Positions 8,458 to 17,398 of a stretch of 63,778 nt of DNA are shown here, piece after piece. The stretch comes from CAYFFV01 sp964342695 (GTDB lineage Bacteria > Acidobacteriota > Vicinamibacteria > Vicinamibacterales > UBA8438). The notes beneath the pieces were generated by a model that was given only the letters and a program-made list of their open reading frames with translations, made no database searches and was not told the origin of the DNA. Made by a program: the position numbers and the translations under genes. The stretch lies in contig CAYFFV010000014.1 of the NCBI GenBank assembly GCA_964342695.1, positions 1 to 63,778 of the forward strand. The letters run 5' to 3'. How positions within the stretch are numbered: position 1 is the first letter of the stretch; each line of letters begins with the position of its first letter.

Positions 8458-10170
8458 TTAATCTCTCAGAGCAAAAGTTGAAAGGGAGCTTCCAGCAATT
8501 ACAGCAACATACTGCTTACCATCTACCTCATAGGACATGGGTCCATGGACGATTTGTCCTCCGAGACTCGCCTTCCATACAAACTGACCAGTTTTTGCAT
8601 TTAAGGCCTGAAAATAACCTGACCTAGTGCCGGTAAACAAAAGATTCGATGCGGTTGTTAAGACTCCGCTGCTTGTTACATCGGTCATTTGAAACTTCCA
8701 TTGTTCCTCGCCAGTTAAAGCATCCAGCGCTAATATCGCACCGTTTCCTACAGTGTCTGTCCATGTATTAATTGGCCCACGAGTTAACCCTGGAACCGTT
8801 GGAGCATCAGGTATAGGCTCGAATGCATTAGGACGTCCACCAATGAACGAGCGCCCCGGAACATATTCTTGGGCCTCCCCATGAAAGACAGTCGCGTAAT
8901 CTTCCCAAGCGGGTATGTAAAAAAGTTCTGTGCGTGGACTATATGAAGGCGAGTACCAATTGGTGCCTCCCTGTATTCCAGGATAAGTCGGAGCGCCAGG
9001 TGGCTGGGGAGTTTCAACTGGACGGCCACTATCATCTAATCCATCCGCCCAATTCACCCTAACAAAAGGACGCCCCCTGAGAAATCGACCAGTTTCTCGA
9101 TCTAATACATAATAAAAGCCGTTTCTGTTAGCCCACAACATGACTTTAAATTCAGTATTGTTTCGTCGAATGTCAGCCAAAACTGGAATCTGTACAGCAT
9201 CGTAGTCATAAGGGTCAGCTGGAGTGAACTGAAAATGCCACACTAACTCTCCCGTGTCCGCATTTAAGGCCACGACAGAATTCGTATAAAGATTGTCTCC
9301 GGGCCGCTGTTCACGAAAAAAATCTGGTCCGGGATTACCAATACCCCAGTAAGTCAAATTTAACTCTGGATCGTATGAGCCGGTTAACCACACGGCACCT
9401 CCTCCATGCTTCCATGCTTCTGGATCACAATATGTCGTCGGATTCGGAGGACACGCTTCCCAAGTCTCATGACCTGGTTCACCAGGTCCTGGAATAGTAT
9501 AGAAACGCCATGCCTCCTGCCCGGTATCTGCGTCAAGGGCAGAGATGAAACCACGAATACCGCGATCACCACCACTGGTGCCGACAATCACCTTATCTTT
9601 AATTGCTAATGGCGCTAAAGTGAAAGCATAAGCCAAGTCCATTTCCGCCACTTTAACTGTCCACAACTCACTTCCTGTAATCGCATCTATCGCCACGACA
9701 TGAGCATCTAGTGTGGCCATGAATACTTTGTCATTTAAAACGGCGACACCCCGATTATTCGCCCCACAACATGAGCGTTGCCCAGAAGAAGTCGGGTAGC
9801 TGTAGACCCAAAACACACGCCCCGTCCGAGCATCAAGAGCCACGATGTCATTAGGACGCTGCGTCAGATACATTACGCCATCAACAACCAAGGGAGTCAC
9901 CTGCCATGGCCCGGATATAGGTGTTTGATACACCCACTGTAGAGCGAGGTCATCGACGTTGGAAGGTGTTATCTGATCCAAGGGACTATAACGATTACTA
10001 AAATAGTCTCCCGAGTACATTAACCAATTTTCCGGTTCGCTCGCAGCATCTCGAAGACGGTTTGATGGAACCTGCGCATTGAGAACATTGCCCAACAGAC
10101 CAGCCAGAACGAACGCCGCAAGCATGTTGTTACACAGAGTCTCTATATTTATTAGTCGTTTCATAGTCAC
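8458..10170 (-). CDS. PQQ-dependent alcohol dehydrogenase, soluble type with XoxF-like DYD motif
   Basis: 570 residues with a signal peptide (LAAFVLAGLLGNVLNAQ). It is an eight-bladed quinoprotein propeller of methanol/ethanol dehydrogenase type. Visible signatures: the vicinal Cys134-Cys135 (GQRSCCG), W-motifs, GNPGPD with Asn279, and the active-site DYD at 322-324. In the methanol dehydrogenase family the first Asp is the catalytic base and the second marks the lanthanide-binding XoxF/ExaF type. The usual metal-ligand Glu in GGE-x-G is Asp202 here (GGDRGIRG). The start is GTG at 10170 with AAAGG 6 bases upstream; an ATG at 10164 is the alternative. The stop of the upstream cytochrome gene lies 3 bases away, so the two are translationally linked. 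Electrons probably pass to that cytochrome. Confidence 0.92.
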   Translation of the reverse strand: MTMKRLINIETLCNNMLAAFVLAGLLGNVLNAQVPSNRLRDAASEPENWLMYSGDYFSNRYSPLDQITPSNVDDLALQWVYQTPISGPWQVTPLVVDGVMYLTQRPNDIVALDARTGRVFWVYSYPTSSGQRSCCGANNRGVAVLNDKVFMATLDAHVVAIDAITGSELWTVKVAEMDLAYAFTLAPLAIKDKVIVGTSGGDRGIRGFISALDADTGQEAWRFYTIPGPGEPGHETWEACPPNPTTYCDPEAWKHGGGAVWLTGSYDPELNLTYWGIGNPGPDFFREQRPGDNLYTNSVVALNADTGELVWHFQFTPADPYDYDAVQIPVLADIRRNNTEFKVMLWANRNGFYYVLDRETGRFLRGRPFVRVNWADGLDDSGRPVETPQPPGAPTYPGIQGGTNWYSPSYSPRTELFYIPAWEDYATVFHGEAQEYVPGRSFIGGRPNAFEPIPDAPTVPGLTRGPINTWTDTVGNGAILALDALTGEEQWKFQMTDVTSSGVLTTASNLLFTGTRSGYFQALNAKTGQFVWKASLGGQIVHGPMSYEVDGKQYVAVIAGSSLSTFALRD

Positions 10171-10172
10171 TA

Positions 10173-10949
10173 TCAGCCTTTCAAAGAAACGAGGTAGGCC
10201 AATAAATCCGCCAATTCCTCTGGACTGAGCCTGTCTTCATAGGATGGCATCGGCGACTCAGTAAGCACATTAAACTGCACCAAGTCGTTCTTATCAATTG
10301 AGCGCAGCCGCTCATTCTCATCAATTAATTGAATCGTATAGGTGTCTTCGTTCAATCGGCGTCCTCGAATACTTGTTCCATCCGCCATGACCAACTCAAC
10401 TGGCCTATTAATGGGCTGCATCGTACCCGTTGGATCAACTAATGCTTGACGCAACGCACTCATTGGACGAATTGCACCAATTGCAGTTAAGTCAGGAGCT
10501 GACCTTGGCCCTCTTCCCTGCACTCGATGACACTCCAAACATGCGCCCTGACTCTCAAACACTGTCCGTCCTCTGTCCGCATCCCCCAAATTACCCGCAT
10601 CAATCTCGTAATTCATATTTCTAAGGTACGCAACAATGCCAGTCATCTCGGCAGTATCAAGATCAAACGCAAGCATTCCGGTTCCAGCGATACCAGCAGT
10701 AATGATTTGGCGCAGCTCACGATCTGAAGCAGCCCGCCGCAACTGACCAGTGCGAAAGTTAACCCCAGCAATTGCGTCACCGTTATCGCCATGACAAATC
10801 AGGCACCGCTCTTGATAAACACTCAGCCCGTACTCAATATCTGCAGACTCATAGTTTGTGTGATCCTGGGCAACGAGACTAGACACCATACTTAACAGGA
10901 ACACACAAGCAGATCCTATTAGTCGTGCACTCGACACGGTTCGACTCAT
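10173..10949 (-). CDS. Diheme cytochrome c, likely electron acceptor of the adjacent quinoprotein
   Basis: 258 residues from the ATG at 10949 (AGAGG about 9 bases upstream), with a signal peptide. The open frame continues upstream but would run into the previous gene. Heme sites: C49-LI-C52-H53 with a candidate axial Met92 (GTGML), and C137-LE-C140-H141. Between and after them are two class I cytochrome folds (GIVAYLRN, LADLLAYL). The second domain contains a long insertion with a beta-rich stretch (VMADGTSIRGRRLNEDTYTIQL) like that in Acidobacteria and Planctomycetes membrane-bound dehydrogenase cytochromes. Placed directly ahead of the PQQ dehydrogenase, it is the obvious electron carrier. 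Confidence 0.92.
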   Translation of the reverse strand: MSRTVSSARLIGSACVFLLSMVSSLVAQDHTNYESADIEYGLSVYQERCLICHGDNGDAIAGVNFRTGQLRRAASDRELRQIITAGIAGTGMLAFDLDTAEMTGIVAYLRNMNYEIDAGNLGDADRGRTVFESQGACLECHRVQGRGPRSAPDLTAIGAIRPMSALRQALVDPTGTMQPINRPVELVMADGTSIRGRRLNEDTYTIQLIDENERLRSIDKNDLVQFNVLTESPMPSYEDRLSPEELADLLAYLVSLKG

Positions 10950-11005
10950 AATTGATAACCTCTCGTGAAGAAATAAAGTATACCGCCACCTAGTGTTGAA
11001 GTTGT

Positions 11006-13201
11006 CTAAAATCGGTGCGTGTAGTTGACCTTCGTTGTCGCTCCTCGGGATAACATCTGCCACCTGTCATCTGTGGATTTCCAGTTCTCCGTATACACAA
11101 AATAGAAATCACTACCAGGTCGAAGAATCCACCGTGCTCTCGTATAGACTCCCGCGATTCCCGTCACTGTATCGTATTGGAGATTCCCATCAAAAGAAAT
11201 CCACGGATTTACATGCCAACTACCGAGTGTTCTGACCAAATTCGTCGTGAATTGCCCCTGACGAAGATCGATGTCTTCATGCTCCCATTCGGCTGTAGCA
11301 GTAACCCCTGACACCGGCCGAAAACTTAGAGAGGCTTCAAAAGCCGAACGATCACCAGACCACAATTTTCCATTTCTTACCTTAAATTCTCCAGAAATTC
11401 GTCGTCGACTTGCAGTTTCGACTCCAAGTTCCCACTCGCCAAACGAATAGCTGCCTATGGGAAGCACTATACCAGGATGAATTTCGAATGCCTCATCAAG
11501 AACCTCAAACCGAAATCGCTTACGACCTTGTATTCGATCTCCACTATCAAAATTGAGCGTCACACCTAATCCTGTCGCCCTGGTAAGAAGTTGATTATTC
11601 AAGTCCGTCAGATGTTCGTGATACAAACGAAATTCTAAGTTGCGTAACCCGGAAAACCAGTCAGGACGGGGTGCATAAACAACGACGGGATTCGCTCGTC
11701 GAAACCCTCTGCGCCGGACAAAACCCACGGCTGGATCCCAATTGTCACCAAATTCTCTGAATGAAAGATGCATCCGCCAAACATCATTAGGGTAATTGAT
11801 TCGAAATCCTCTCGCCGAGCGATCGTCCATAGTAGAACTACCATATAAATCGGGCTCTGTGTGCCATACATAGAATGCCTGAAATTGAAGATTCTTGTCC
11901 CCCAGAAATGTCGAAGTGAAAAGATCAAGATCTGCACCAAGTGTCTGTCGATCAGGAGCCGCCGAAACGCTATCAATGGTTGAGGTCGCCCGACGTGTGT
12001 AGATAAATCCAAGACTTGACTGCGAAAAAAAATTTCGTTTCAGACGAGCAACCGTAAAATCTTCACTGGCGTGTCCACCTTCCTCTCCCGTTTTGATATG
12101 CAAGACACCCAGATCGTACGCACCTGCTTGTCCTGCTAACCGCGCACCGTATCGAATTGGGATTATCTCTCCATCGTCAAGTCCAATTCGGCGACTGAAA
12201 TATGGGCGCACCGCATTTAGCGGGGCGAAATCAAAGACACTGGAGTTTTCAAGAAAAAAATCACGTTGCTCTGGATAAAACAAAGGAAAGCGGGTCAAAT
12301 TAACACGCCGGCGATCCACTTCAGCTTCAGCAAAATCAGTATTAACCGTGACAGCCGCCCGCAGACTAGGAGTTACACTGTAATTAAGGTCAACTCCGGC
12401 ATCAATTGGTACGTCTGTAGCCTGTTGAGAATCTCTCCGCCAAGCAGCAGCACCATAGGGAACCAGTTCAAGTCCCACACCTTGTGACATATCGTGAAGT
12501 CCAGTAACACGTCCCGCATGAATTGGCCGAAAGAGTCCTTGGTTACGTTGATAACCAGACCAGATAAGTTCTTCATTTTTACGACGGATAGTGCGCTGAA
12601 AATTAATGCCCCAAACATCTGAAGTGTTATCAAAATTTAGGGTGCGAAATGGAATTTGAATTTCAGTAGACCACCCAAATTCACCTCGAAACGTTCGAGC
12701 TTCCCAAATACCGTCCCAAGCTTTGTTCACAGAAGTGTTTCCCGTGTTACGAACCAAACCATCTCCCATTAGTCCAGCTGGGTTAGTTTCAAAAAAATAG
12801 GCCGTTCGTCCGTCAAGAAAAGTATCCAATATGAGCATAAATCGGTCATCCGAGCCCAGACCTTCATCACGTCGTCGTTGATGCCCAATTATTCCTGCTG
12901 GATCACTATCATGCATAACTGCACCGATATAAAGATTGTCGGCGTCGTACATCACCCTCACTTCGGTGTACTCACTTGGTAATTGCCCCTCGGTTGGCTC
13001 AAGCTGGAGAAATTTATCGGCCACAACAGCCTGACTCCAAGATGGCTCATCGAGACGCCCATCCAACAAAACCTGATCCGTAGGACTAAGACGAAACGCT
13101 CGCACTGTTCTTTTCTCATCAATCGTCTGCCCCATAACCAAGCAAGGGACACCTATAGAAATTAGGACAATTCCAAGGATAATAAGGCCACCGAAACGCA
13201 T
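11006..13201 (-). CDS. DUF5916 outer-membrane barrel with N-terminal CBM9/DOMON-like domain
   Basis: 731 residues with a signal peptide (about 1-24). Residues about 35-210 form a carbohydrate-binding family 9/DOMON-like sandwich (LDGRLDEPSWSQAVVADKF...; VMYDADNLYIGAVMHD). The rest is DUF5916: a beta-strand-rich region with alternating aromatic residues, FYPEQRDFFLENSSVFDF, ending in NYTHRF. A terminal Phe is the classic BAM-complex signal for an outer-membrane barrel. The family's substrate is unknown. It is first in a minus-strand run with the diheme cytochrome and PQQ dehydrogenase (57-bp gap, then 3-base spacing), which suggests it admits or binds the compound that is oxidised; this is inference. 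Confidence 0.88.
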   Translation of the reverse strand: MRFGGLIILGIVLISIGVPCLVMGQTIDEKRTVRAFRLSPTDQVLLDGRLDEPSWSQAVVADKFLQLEPTEGQLPSEYTEVRVMYDADNLYIGAVMHDSDPAGIIGHQRRRDEGLGSDDRFMLILDTFLDGRTAYFFETNPAGLMGDGLVRNTGNTSVNKAWDGIWEARTFRGEFGWSTEIQIPFRTLNFDNTSDVWGINFQRTIRRKNEELIWSGYQRNQGLFRPIHAGRVTGLHDMSQGVGLELVPYGAAAWRRDSQQATDVPIDAGVDLNYSVTPSLRAAVTVNTDFAEAEVDRRRVNLTRFPLFYPEQRDFFLENSSVFDFAPLNAVRPYFSRRIGLDDGEIIPIRYGARLAGQAGAYDLGVLHIKTGEEGGHASEDFTVARLKRNFFSQSSLGFIYTRRATSTIDSVSAAPDRQTLGADLDLFTSTFLGDKNLQFQAFYVWHTEPDLYGSSTMDDRSARGFRINYPNDVWRMHLSFREFGDNWDPAVGFVRRRGFRRANPVVVYAPRPDWFSGLRNLEFRLYHEHLTDLNNQLLTRATGLGVTLNFDSGDRIQGRKRFRFEVLDEAFEIHPGIVLPIGSYSFGEWELGVETASRRRISGEFKVRNGKLWSGDRSAFEASLSFRPVSGVTATAEWEHEDIDLRQGQFTTNLVRTLGSWHVNPWISFDGNLQYDTVTGIAGVYTRARWILRPGSDFYFVYTENWKSTDDRWQMLSRGATTKVNYTHRF

Positions 13202-13278
13202 TCGTTCAGATCACCGGCCTTGCACTTTTGAACGGCTTGCGAGAAGATTCGCTTATGACTGTTCTGGTAGGAGGCAAA

Positions 13279-14637
13279 ATGAAGTCTCGATCAATAATAA
13301 TTCAAACCCAAAGATTACTAGTCTTTATTGGTTTCACTCTACTCGTGCTGACATCAAACATCTCAGCCGAAGACAACTGGCCAAAGTTCCGAGGATCCAA
13401 AGCCGGTGTGGCAGAGGATAACGCAACTTTGCCTGAAACGTGGAATCAGACCGACAACATCCTATGGAAAATTGATATACCAGGGCAAGGATGGAGTTCC
13501 CCTATTGTGTGGGATGATTTAGTAATAGTTACATCTGCAATCAGTGATGAGCCCGGTCCCGGACCCCAGCTTGGACTTTACGATGGCCACTCCTCTAGCG
13601 CGATTCCAACCTCCATCCACCGTTGGGCAGTCTATGGATTTAATCTTAAGGATGGCAACGTCCGTTGGCAGCACGAGGTACGCAGCTCTGCACCACCATA
13701 TGCCAGGCATGGCAAAAACACGTACGCCTCGGAAACTCCTGTTACTGATGGTGAGCGCGTCTACGTGTACTTCGGTGGTATTGGTCTTTATGCGTTTGAT
13801 ATGGGCGGCACTCCCATATGGTCACAAGAATTAGAAGCTCTCGAATATCGAGCAGGGTGGGGTTCTGGTGCATCTCCAGTGCTCCATGAAGATCACATCT
13901 ATATCGTTAATGACAACGAGGCTCAATCATTCATCGCCTCCTTTGATAAATACACCGGTGAAGAAACGTGGCGTGTTAACCGAGACGAAGGAAGCAACTG
14001 GTCTACCCCCTTCGTGTGGGAGAACAACATTAGAACTGAAATTGTGACTGCGGGTACTGATAAAGTGCGGTCCTACGGACTAGACGGAGAGCTCCTGTGG
14101 GAACTGACCGGTATGACCTGGATTACGGCACCGACACCCTTCGCAGCCCACGGACTTCTTTACGTCAGCTCAGGTTTTTTGGCCGACAATGTTCGTCCGG
14201 TCTATGCAATCAGACCTGGCGCAATCGGCGATATTACTCTTCCAGATGGGCGCTCTCGCAATGAATATATTGCTTGGTCTAATCCAAAATTGGGTACTTA
14301 TAGCACTTCAGCACTTGTGTACGGGGATTTTCATTACACTCTTTTAGATCGGGGATTTCTGATTTGCACAGATGCTCGAACAGGTCGAGAAGTCTACTCA
14401 CGAAAACGTATCGCTAGACGTGCAACTGCATTTACTTCCTCGTTATGGGCGTACAACGGTAAAGTTTTTGCGCTTAGCGAAGAGGGTGAAACTTTCGTTA
14501 TCAAAGCCGGCCCTGAATATGAAGTCCTTGGCAGCAATGATCTCGACGAAATGACTATGGCTACACCGGCCATTGCAGACGGTAGCTTGCTTATCAGGAC
14601 TGCATCTCATCTTTACCGCATTGCAGATCAAAAGTAA
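13279..14637 (+). CDS. Exported PQQ-like beta-propeller protein (propeller 1)
   Basis: 452 residues. The ATG at 13279 has an excellent AGGAGG 5 bases upstream; an in-frame codon at 13228 is less likely. After a signal peptide come repeated propeller blades with W-docking motifs (WPKFRG, NILWKIDIPGQGWSSPIV, GEETWRVNRDEG, GELLWELTG). It belongs to the PQQ-binding-like (PQQ_2) family but lacks the vicinal cysteines and catalytic Asp of true dehydrogenases, so enzymatic activity is uncertain. It resembles BamB-like or outer-membrane-assembly propellers only in fold. It is followed 28 bp later by an LVIVD-repeat gene, and that two-gene unit recurs at 40426-42830. Confidence 0.88.
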   Translation: MKSRSIIIQTQRLLVFIGFTLLVLTSNISAEDNWPKFRGSKAGVAEDNATLPETWNQTDNILWKIDIPGQGWSSPIVWDDLVIVTSAISDEPGPGPQLGLYDGHSSSAIPTSIHRWAVYGFNLKDGNVRWQHEVRSSAPPYARHGKNTYASETPVTDGERVYVYFGGIGLYAFDMGGTPIWSQELEALEYRAGWGSGASPVLHEDHIYIVNDNEAQSFIASFDKYTGEETWRVNRDEGSNWSTPFVWENNIRTEIVTAGTDKVRSYGLDGELLWELTGMTWITAPTPFAAHGLLYVSSGFLADNVRPVYAIRPGAIGDITLPDGRSRNEYIAWSNPKLGTYSTSALVYGDFHYTLLDRGFLICTDARTGREVYSRKRIARRATAFTSSLWAYNGKVFALSEEGETFVIKAGPEYEVLGSNDLDEMTMATPAIADGSLLIRTASHLYRIADQK

Positions 14638-14665
14638 ATTTTTACTAAAAGACAGGAATAAATAC

Positions 14666-15688
14666 TTGAAAACGAAAACTGTTGTTGCGTCCTTTCTGTG
14701 CCAATGGCTGGCGTTCGGCGGAATTATTCTGGCGCAACAGCCGACATTTGAGGCCGTCGGGACAATTCCCGGTCCAGCAACAACAGTCTATGCAGATGAC
14801 ACTCATGTTTTCGTCTCTGACGGCCCTACTCTAAAGATCTACGACTTATCTGATCCGTCGTCCCCAAAGTTCACAGGTTCCTACACATTTCCTCAAAACA
14901 TCTATGGAATCAAAGTGCAAGACACGACGGCTTATGCAGCAGTAGATTTTCTGGGGCTTGGGGTACTTGATGTTTCAGATCCGTCTAATCCGACGTTACT
15001 GAGCATGTTCGAAACAGGCGGACAAGCTCTTAGTGTAGATGTGTCAGGTAATACTGCGGTAGTGGCCAACCGTTTGTCTGGACTTGAGATAGTGGACATT
15101 TCTCAGCCTACAGTACCGGTATCGAGAGGAGCGTACTATACTGAAGGTTACGCGACCGATGTAGTGGCTATCGGAAGCATGGCTTACGTTGTTGACAGGC
15201 CCGGTGGACTTTCAATCGTTGATCTATCGAAAACTGGAGAACCTTCGGCAGAAAGCACACACAGTATGACCGAGCGTCCGGCAACAATTACAGCAAGCAA
15301 ACTGACCGCTAGTGCTCCTGGTGCAAACCTTGTCGGTGTTATGAGTACAGATGCATTGTTAGAACTATTTGATGTCTCCGATCCAACATCTCCGATGCCA
15401 CTTATTACATACCGGCATTCTGAACGCCCTCCACTAGGTCAAAATATCGCCTCTCCCCGGACCATACTGAACGGATCACTGGCTTTTATTACTGATGCGA
15501 ATCCGCCATTCTTAATACAAGCAGTTGATTTTTCAGATGTAAAAAGTCCTGAGTTTGTAGCCTCATACGATCTCAATGGTTCTCCAAGCTACATTTCAAT
15601 CTCAGACTCTTTTGTTTTTCTCGTGGTAAAGAACTTGAACCCGGAAGAAGACAGCCCGGGGATCTTGATCCTTCGGTTTAAACCATAA
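14666..15688 (+). CDS. LVIVD-repeat exported protein (copy 1)
   Basis: 340 residues if translation starts at the TTG at 14666, which has AGGA 8 bases upstream and leads straight into a signal peptide (VVASFLCQWLAFGGIILAQ). An upstream in-frame ATG at 14573 lies inside the preceding gene and is rejected. The mature protein consists of LVIVD-type repeats (LKIYDLSDPSSP, LGVLDVSDPSNP, LEIVDISQPTVP, LSIVDLSKTG, LELFDVSDPTSP), predicted to form a seven-bladed propeller-like surface structure. Function in this family is not established. It pairs with propeller 1. Confidence 0.85.
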   Translation: MKTKTVVASFLCQWLAFGGIILAQQPTFEAVGTIPGPATTVYADDTHVFVSDGPTLKIYDLSDPSSPKFTGSYTFPQNIYGIKVQDTTAYAAVDFLGLGVLDVSDPSNPTLLSMFETGGQALSVDVSGNTAVVANRLSGLEIVDISQPTVPVSRGAYYTEGYATDVVAIGSMAYVVDRPGGLSIVDLSKTGEPSAESTHSMTERPATITASKLTASAPGANLVGVMSTDALLELFDVSDPTSPMPLITYRHSERPPLGQNIASPRTILNGSLAFITDANPPFLIQAVDFSDVKSPEFVASYDLNGSPSYISISDSFVFLVVKNLNPEEDSPGILILRFKP

Positions 15689-15773
15689 GAGTATTTCCTC
15701 ACTTATTTATAAAAACAAGTCGTAGAAACACGTAAATCTTAAGTTGCGGTGATCGGTATCTCTGGAGGAACAG

Positions 15774-17369
15774 ATGAAGCAATTAATGATAGTGTCAAAA
15801 TTCTTGGTCTTGGTTTGTCTTACATCAACAAGCTGTTCTACAGATGACCGCACAACAGCAGAACAATTTACGGACACAGACAGCCTCGCCATTGAAGGTG
15901 GAGCTATAACAACAGAAGATAACAAGGTACGAACCTATCTTGGCATTCCGTATGCAGCGCCACCTGTGGGAAATTTGCGCTGGAAACCTCCTCAACCAGT
16001 GACATCGTGGACGACAACAAAAGTGGCCGACTCACCAGGACCTGCGTGTATTCAGCCAGCACGTGATCCTCGATCGCTCTTTCCTGATCCATTCGAAGAA
16101 CGCAGTGAAGATTGTCTCTATCTAAACGTGTGGACAGCGGCCAAGAAAGATGAAGGCCGTCCAGTCATGGTCTGGTTTCATGGTGGAGGCTGGAATACAG
16201 GTTCCGGACTGAGTTATTCCCCAGACGGAAAAAATCTAGCAAGAAAGGGAATCGTTTTAGTTAGCGTAAATTATCGCCTCGGAGTTTTTGGTTTCTTGTC
16301 TCATCCTGAGCTCACGGCAGAATCTCCACACAACGCCTCTGGCAATTATGGCTTCTTGGATCAACAAGCCGCGTTACAGTGGGTACAGAACAACATCACC
16401 GTATTCGGTGGAAACCCTGACAATGTAACTATTTTTGGAGAATCCGCCGGGTCTTGGAGCGTGAACGTACTTGTCGCGTCTCCGCTTAGCAAAGATTTGT
16501 TTCACAAGGGAATTGGTCAAAGCGGAGGACGATTCGAACCAGCTCCTCATCTAACAAACGAACGCTATGGGCTTCCATCAGGGGAACAAAGAGGGCTTGA
16601 TTTTGCAGAAGCCGTTGGCGCGACTTCTCTTAATGACTTACGCATGATGACGCCTGATGCTTTACTCCAAGAGAGGTTTCGGGGCCAAGAGATTGTCGAT
16701 GGTTGGGTGCTTCCACAAGATGTACGCACAACTTTTGAAGAAGGACGTCAAAACCATGTCCCTGTCATTGTCGGATCAAATGGGAGTGAAGCGACTGCCT
16801 TATTGAATCCAGCCTGGCCAACTACATTAATTGATTACCGAATTTATGTCCGAAATGAATATGGTGAACACAGTCAATCGTTTAATGCTGTATATCCCGT
16901 AGAAAACGTGGATGATATTCCTGCAGCGATGTATGGTCCAAGAAGAGATGCACGATTCGCACTTCCGATGCGTTCCTGGGCACGCGCCACCGCAAAATCT
17001 GGACTCGCCAATGCTTATCTATACGAATTTAGTTATATTCCCCCGCACCCGTGGAGTAAGGAACTGGGCGCATACCACACAGCAGAAATTCCGTACGTCT
17101 TTGATCAACTAACAGTTTCACGAGTTTCAGCAAGTTGGTATTTAAGAAAACCCGATTACCAATTAGCGAAGACCATGTCTGGCTACTGGGTAAATTTTGC
17201 AACCACTGGAGACCCTAACGGTCCAGGATTACCAGAATGGAAACCATATAATCTAGAGACAGAACCATATTTAGACTTTGGATCTAAAGTCACACTCTCA
17301 CATAAACTTCGGACCCGGCAACTTGATTTTTTTGAGAACTATCAAAAATCTAGATACGGTCTTAATTAA
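15774..17369 (+). CDS. Secreted type-B carboxylesterase
   Basis: 531 residues with GGAGGA just upstream of the ATG. The N-terminus is a signal sequence ending in TSTSC, a weak lipobox (Cys21). All carboxylesterase type-B signatures are present: YLGIPYAAPPVGNLRW, SEDCLYLNVW (111-120), oxyanion hole HGGGW (136-140), and nucleophile GESAG with Ser224. A Glu follows GSNGS, and the catalytic His is in GAYHTAEIPYVF. It should hydrolyse carboxylic esters in the periplasm or at the cell surface; the substrate is unknown. It follows the LVIVD gene by about 85 bp. Confidence 0.95.
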   Translation: MKQLMIVSKFLVLVCLTSTSCSTDDRTTAEQFTDTDSLAIEGGAITTEDNKVRTYLGIPYAAPPVGNLRWKPPQPVTSWTTTKVADSPGPACIQPARDPRSLFPDPFEERSEDCLYLNVWTAAKKDEGRPVMVWFHGGGWNTGSGLSYSPDGKNLARKGIVLVSVNYRLGVFGFLSHPELTAESPHNASGNYGFLDQQAALQWVQNNITVFGGNPDNVTIFGESAGSWSVNVLVASPLSKDLFHKGIGQSGGRFEPAPHLTNERYGLPSGEQRGLDFAEAVGATSLNDLRMMTPDALLQERFRGQEIVDGWVLPQDVRTTFEEGRQNHVPVIVGSNGSEATALLNPAWPTTLIDYRIYVRNEYGEHSQSFNAVYPVENVDDIPAAMYGPRRDARFALPMRSWARATAKSGLANAYLYEFSYIPPHPWSKELGAYHTAEIPYVFDQLTVSRVSASWYLRKPDYQLAKTMSGYWVNFATTGDPNGPGLPEWKPYNLETEPYLDFGSKVTLSHKLRTRQLDFFENYQKSRYGLN

Positions 17370-17398
17370 TGATATTGGGCTGTGATAACACAACACCG

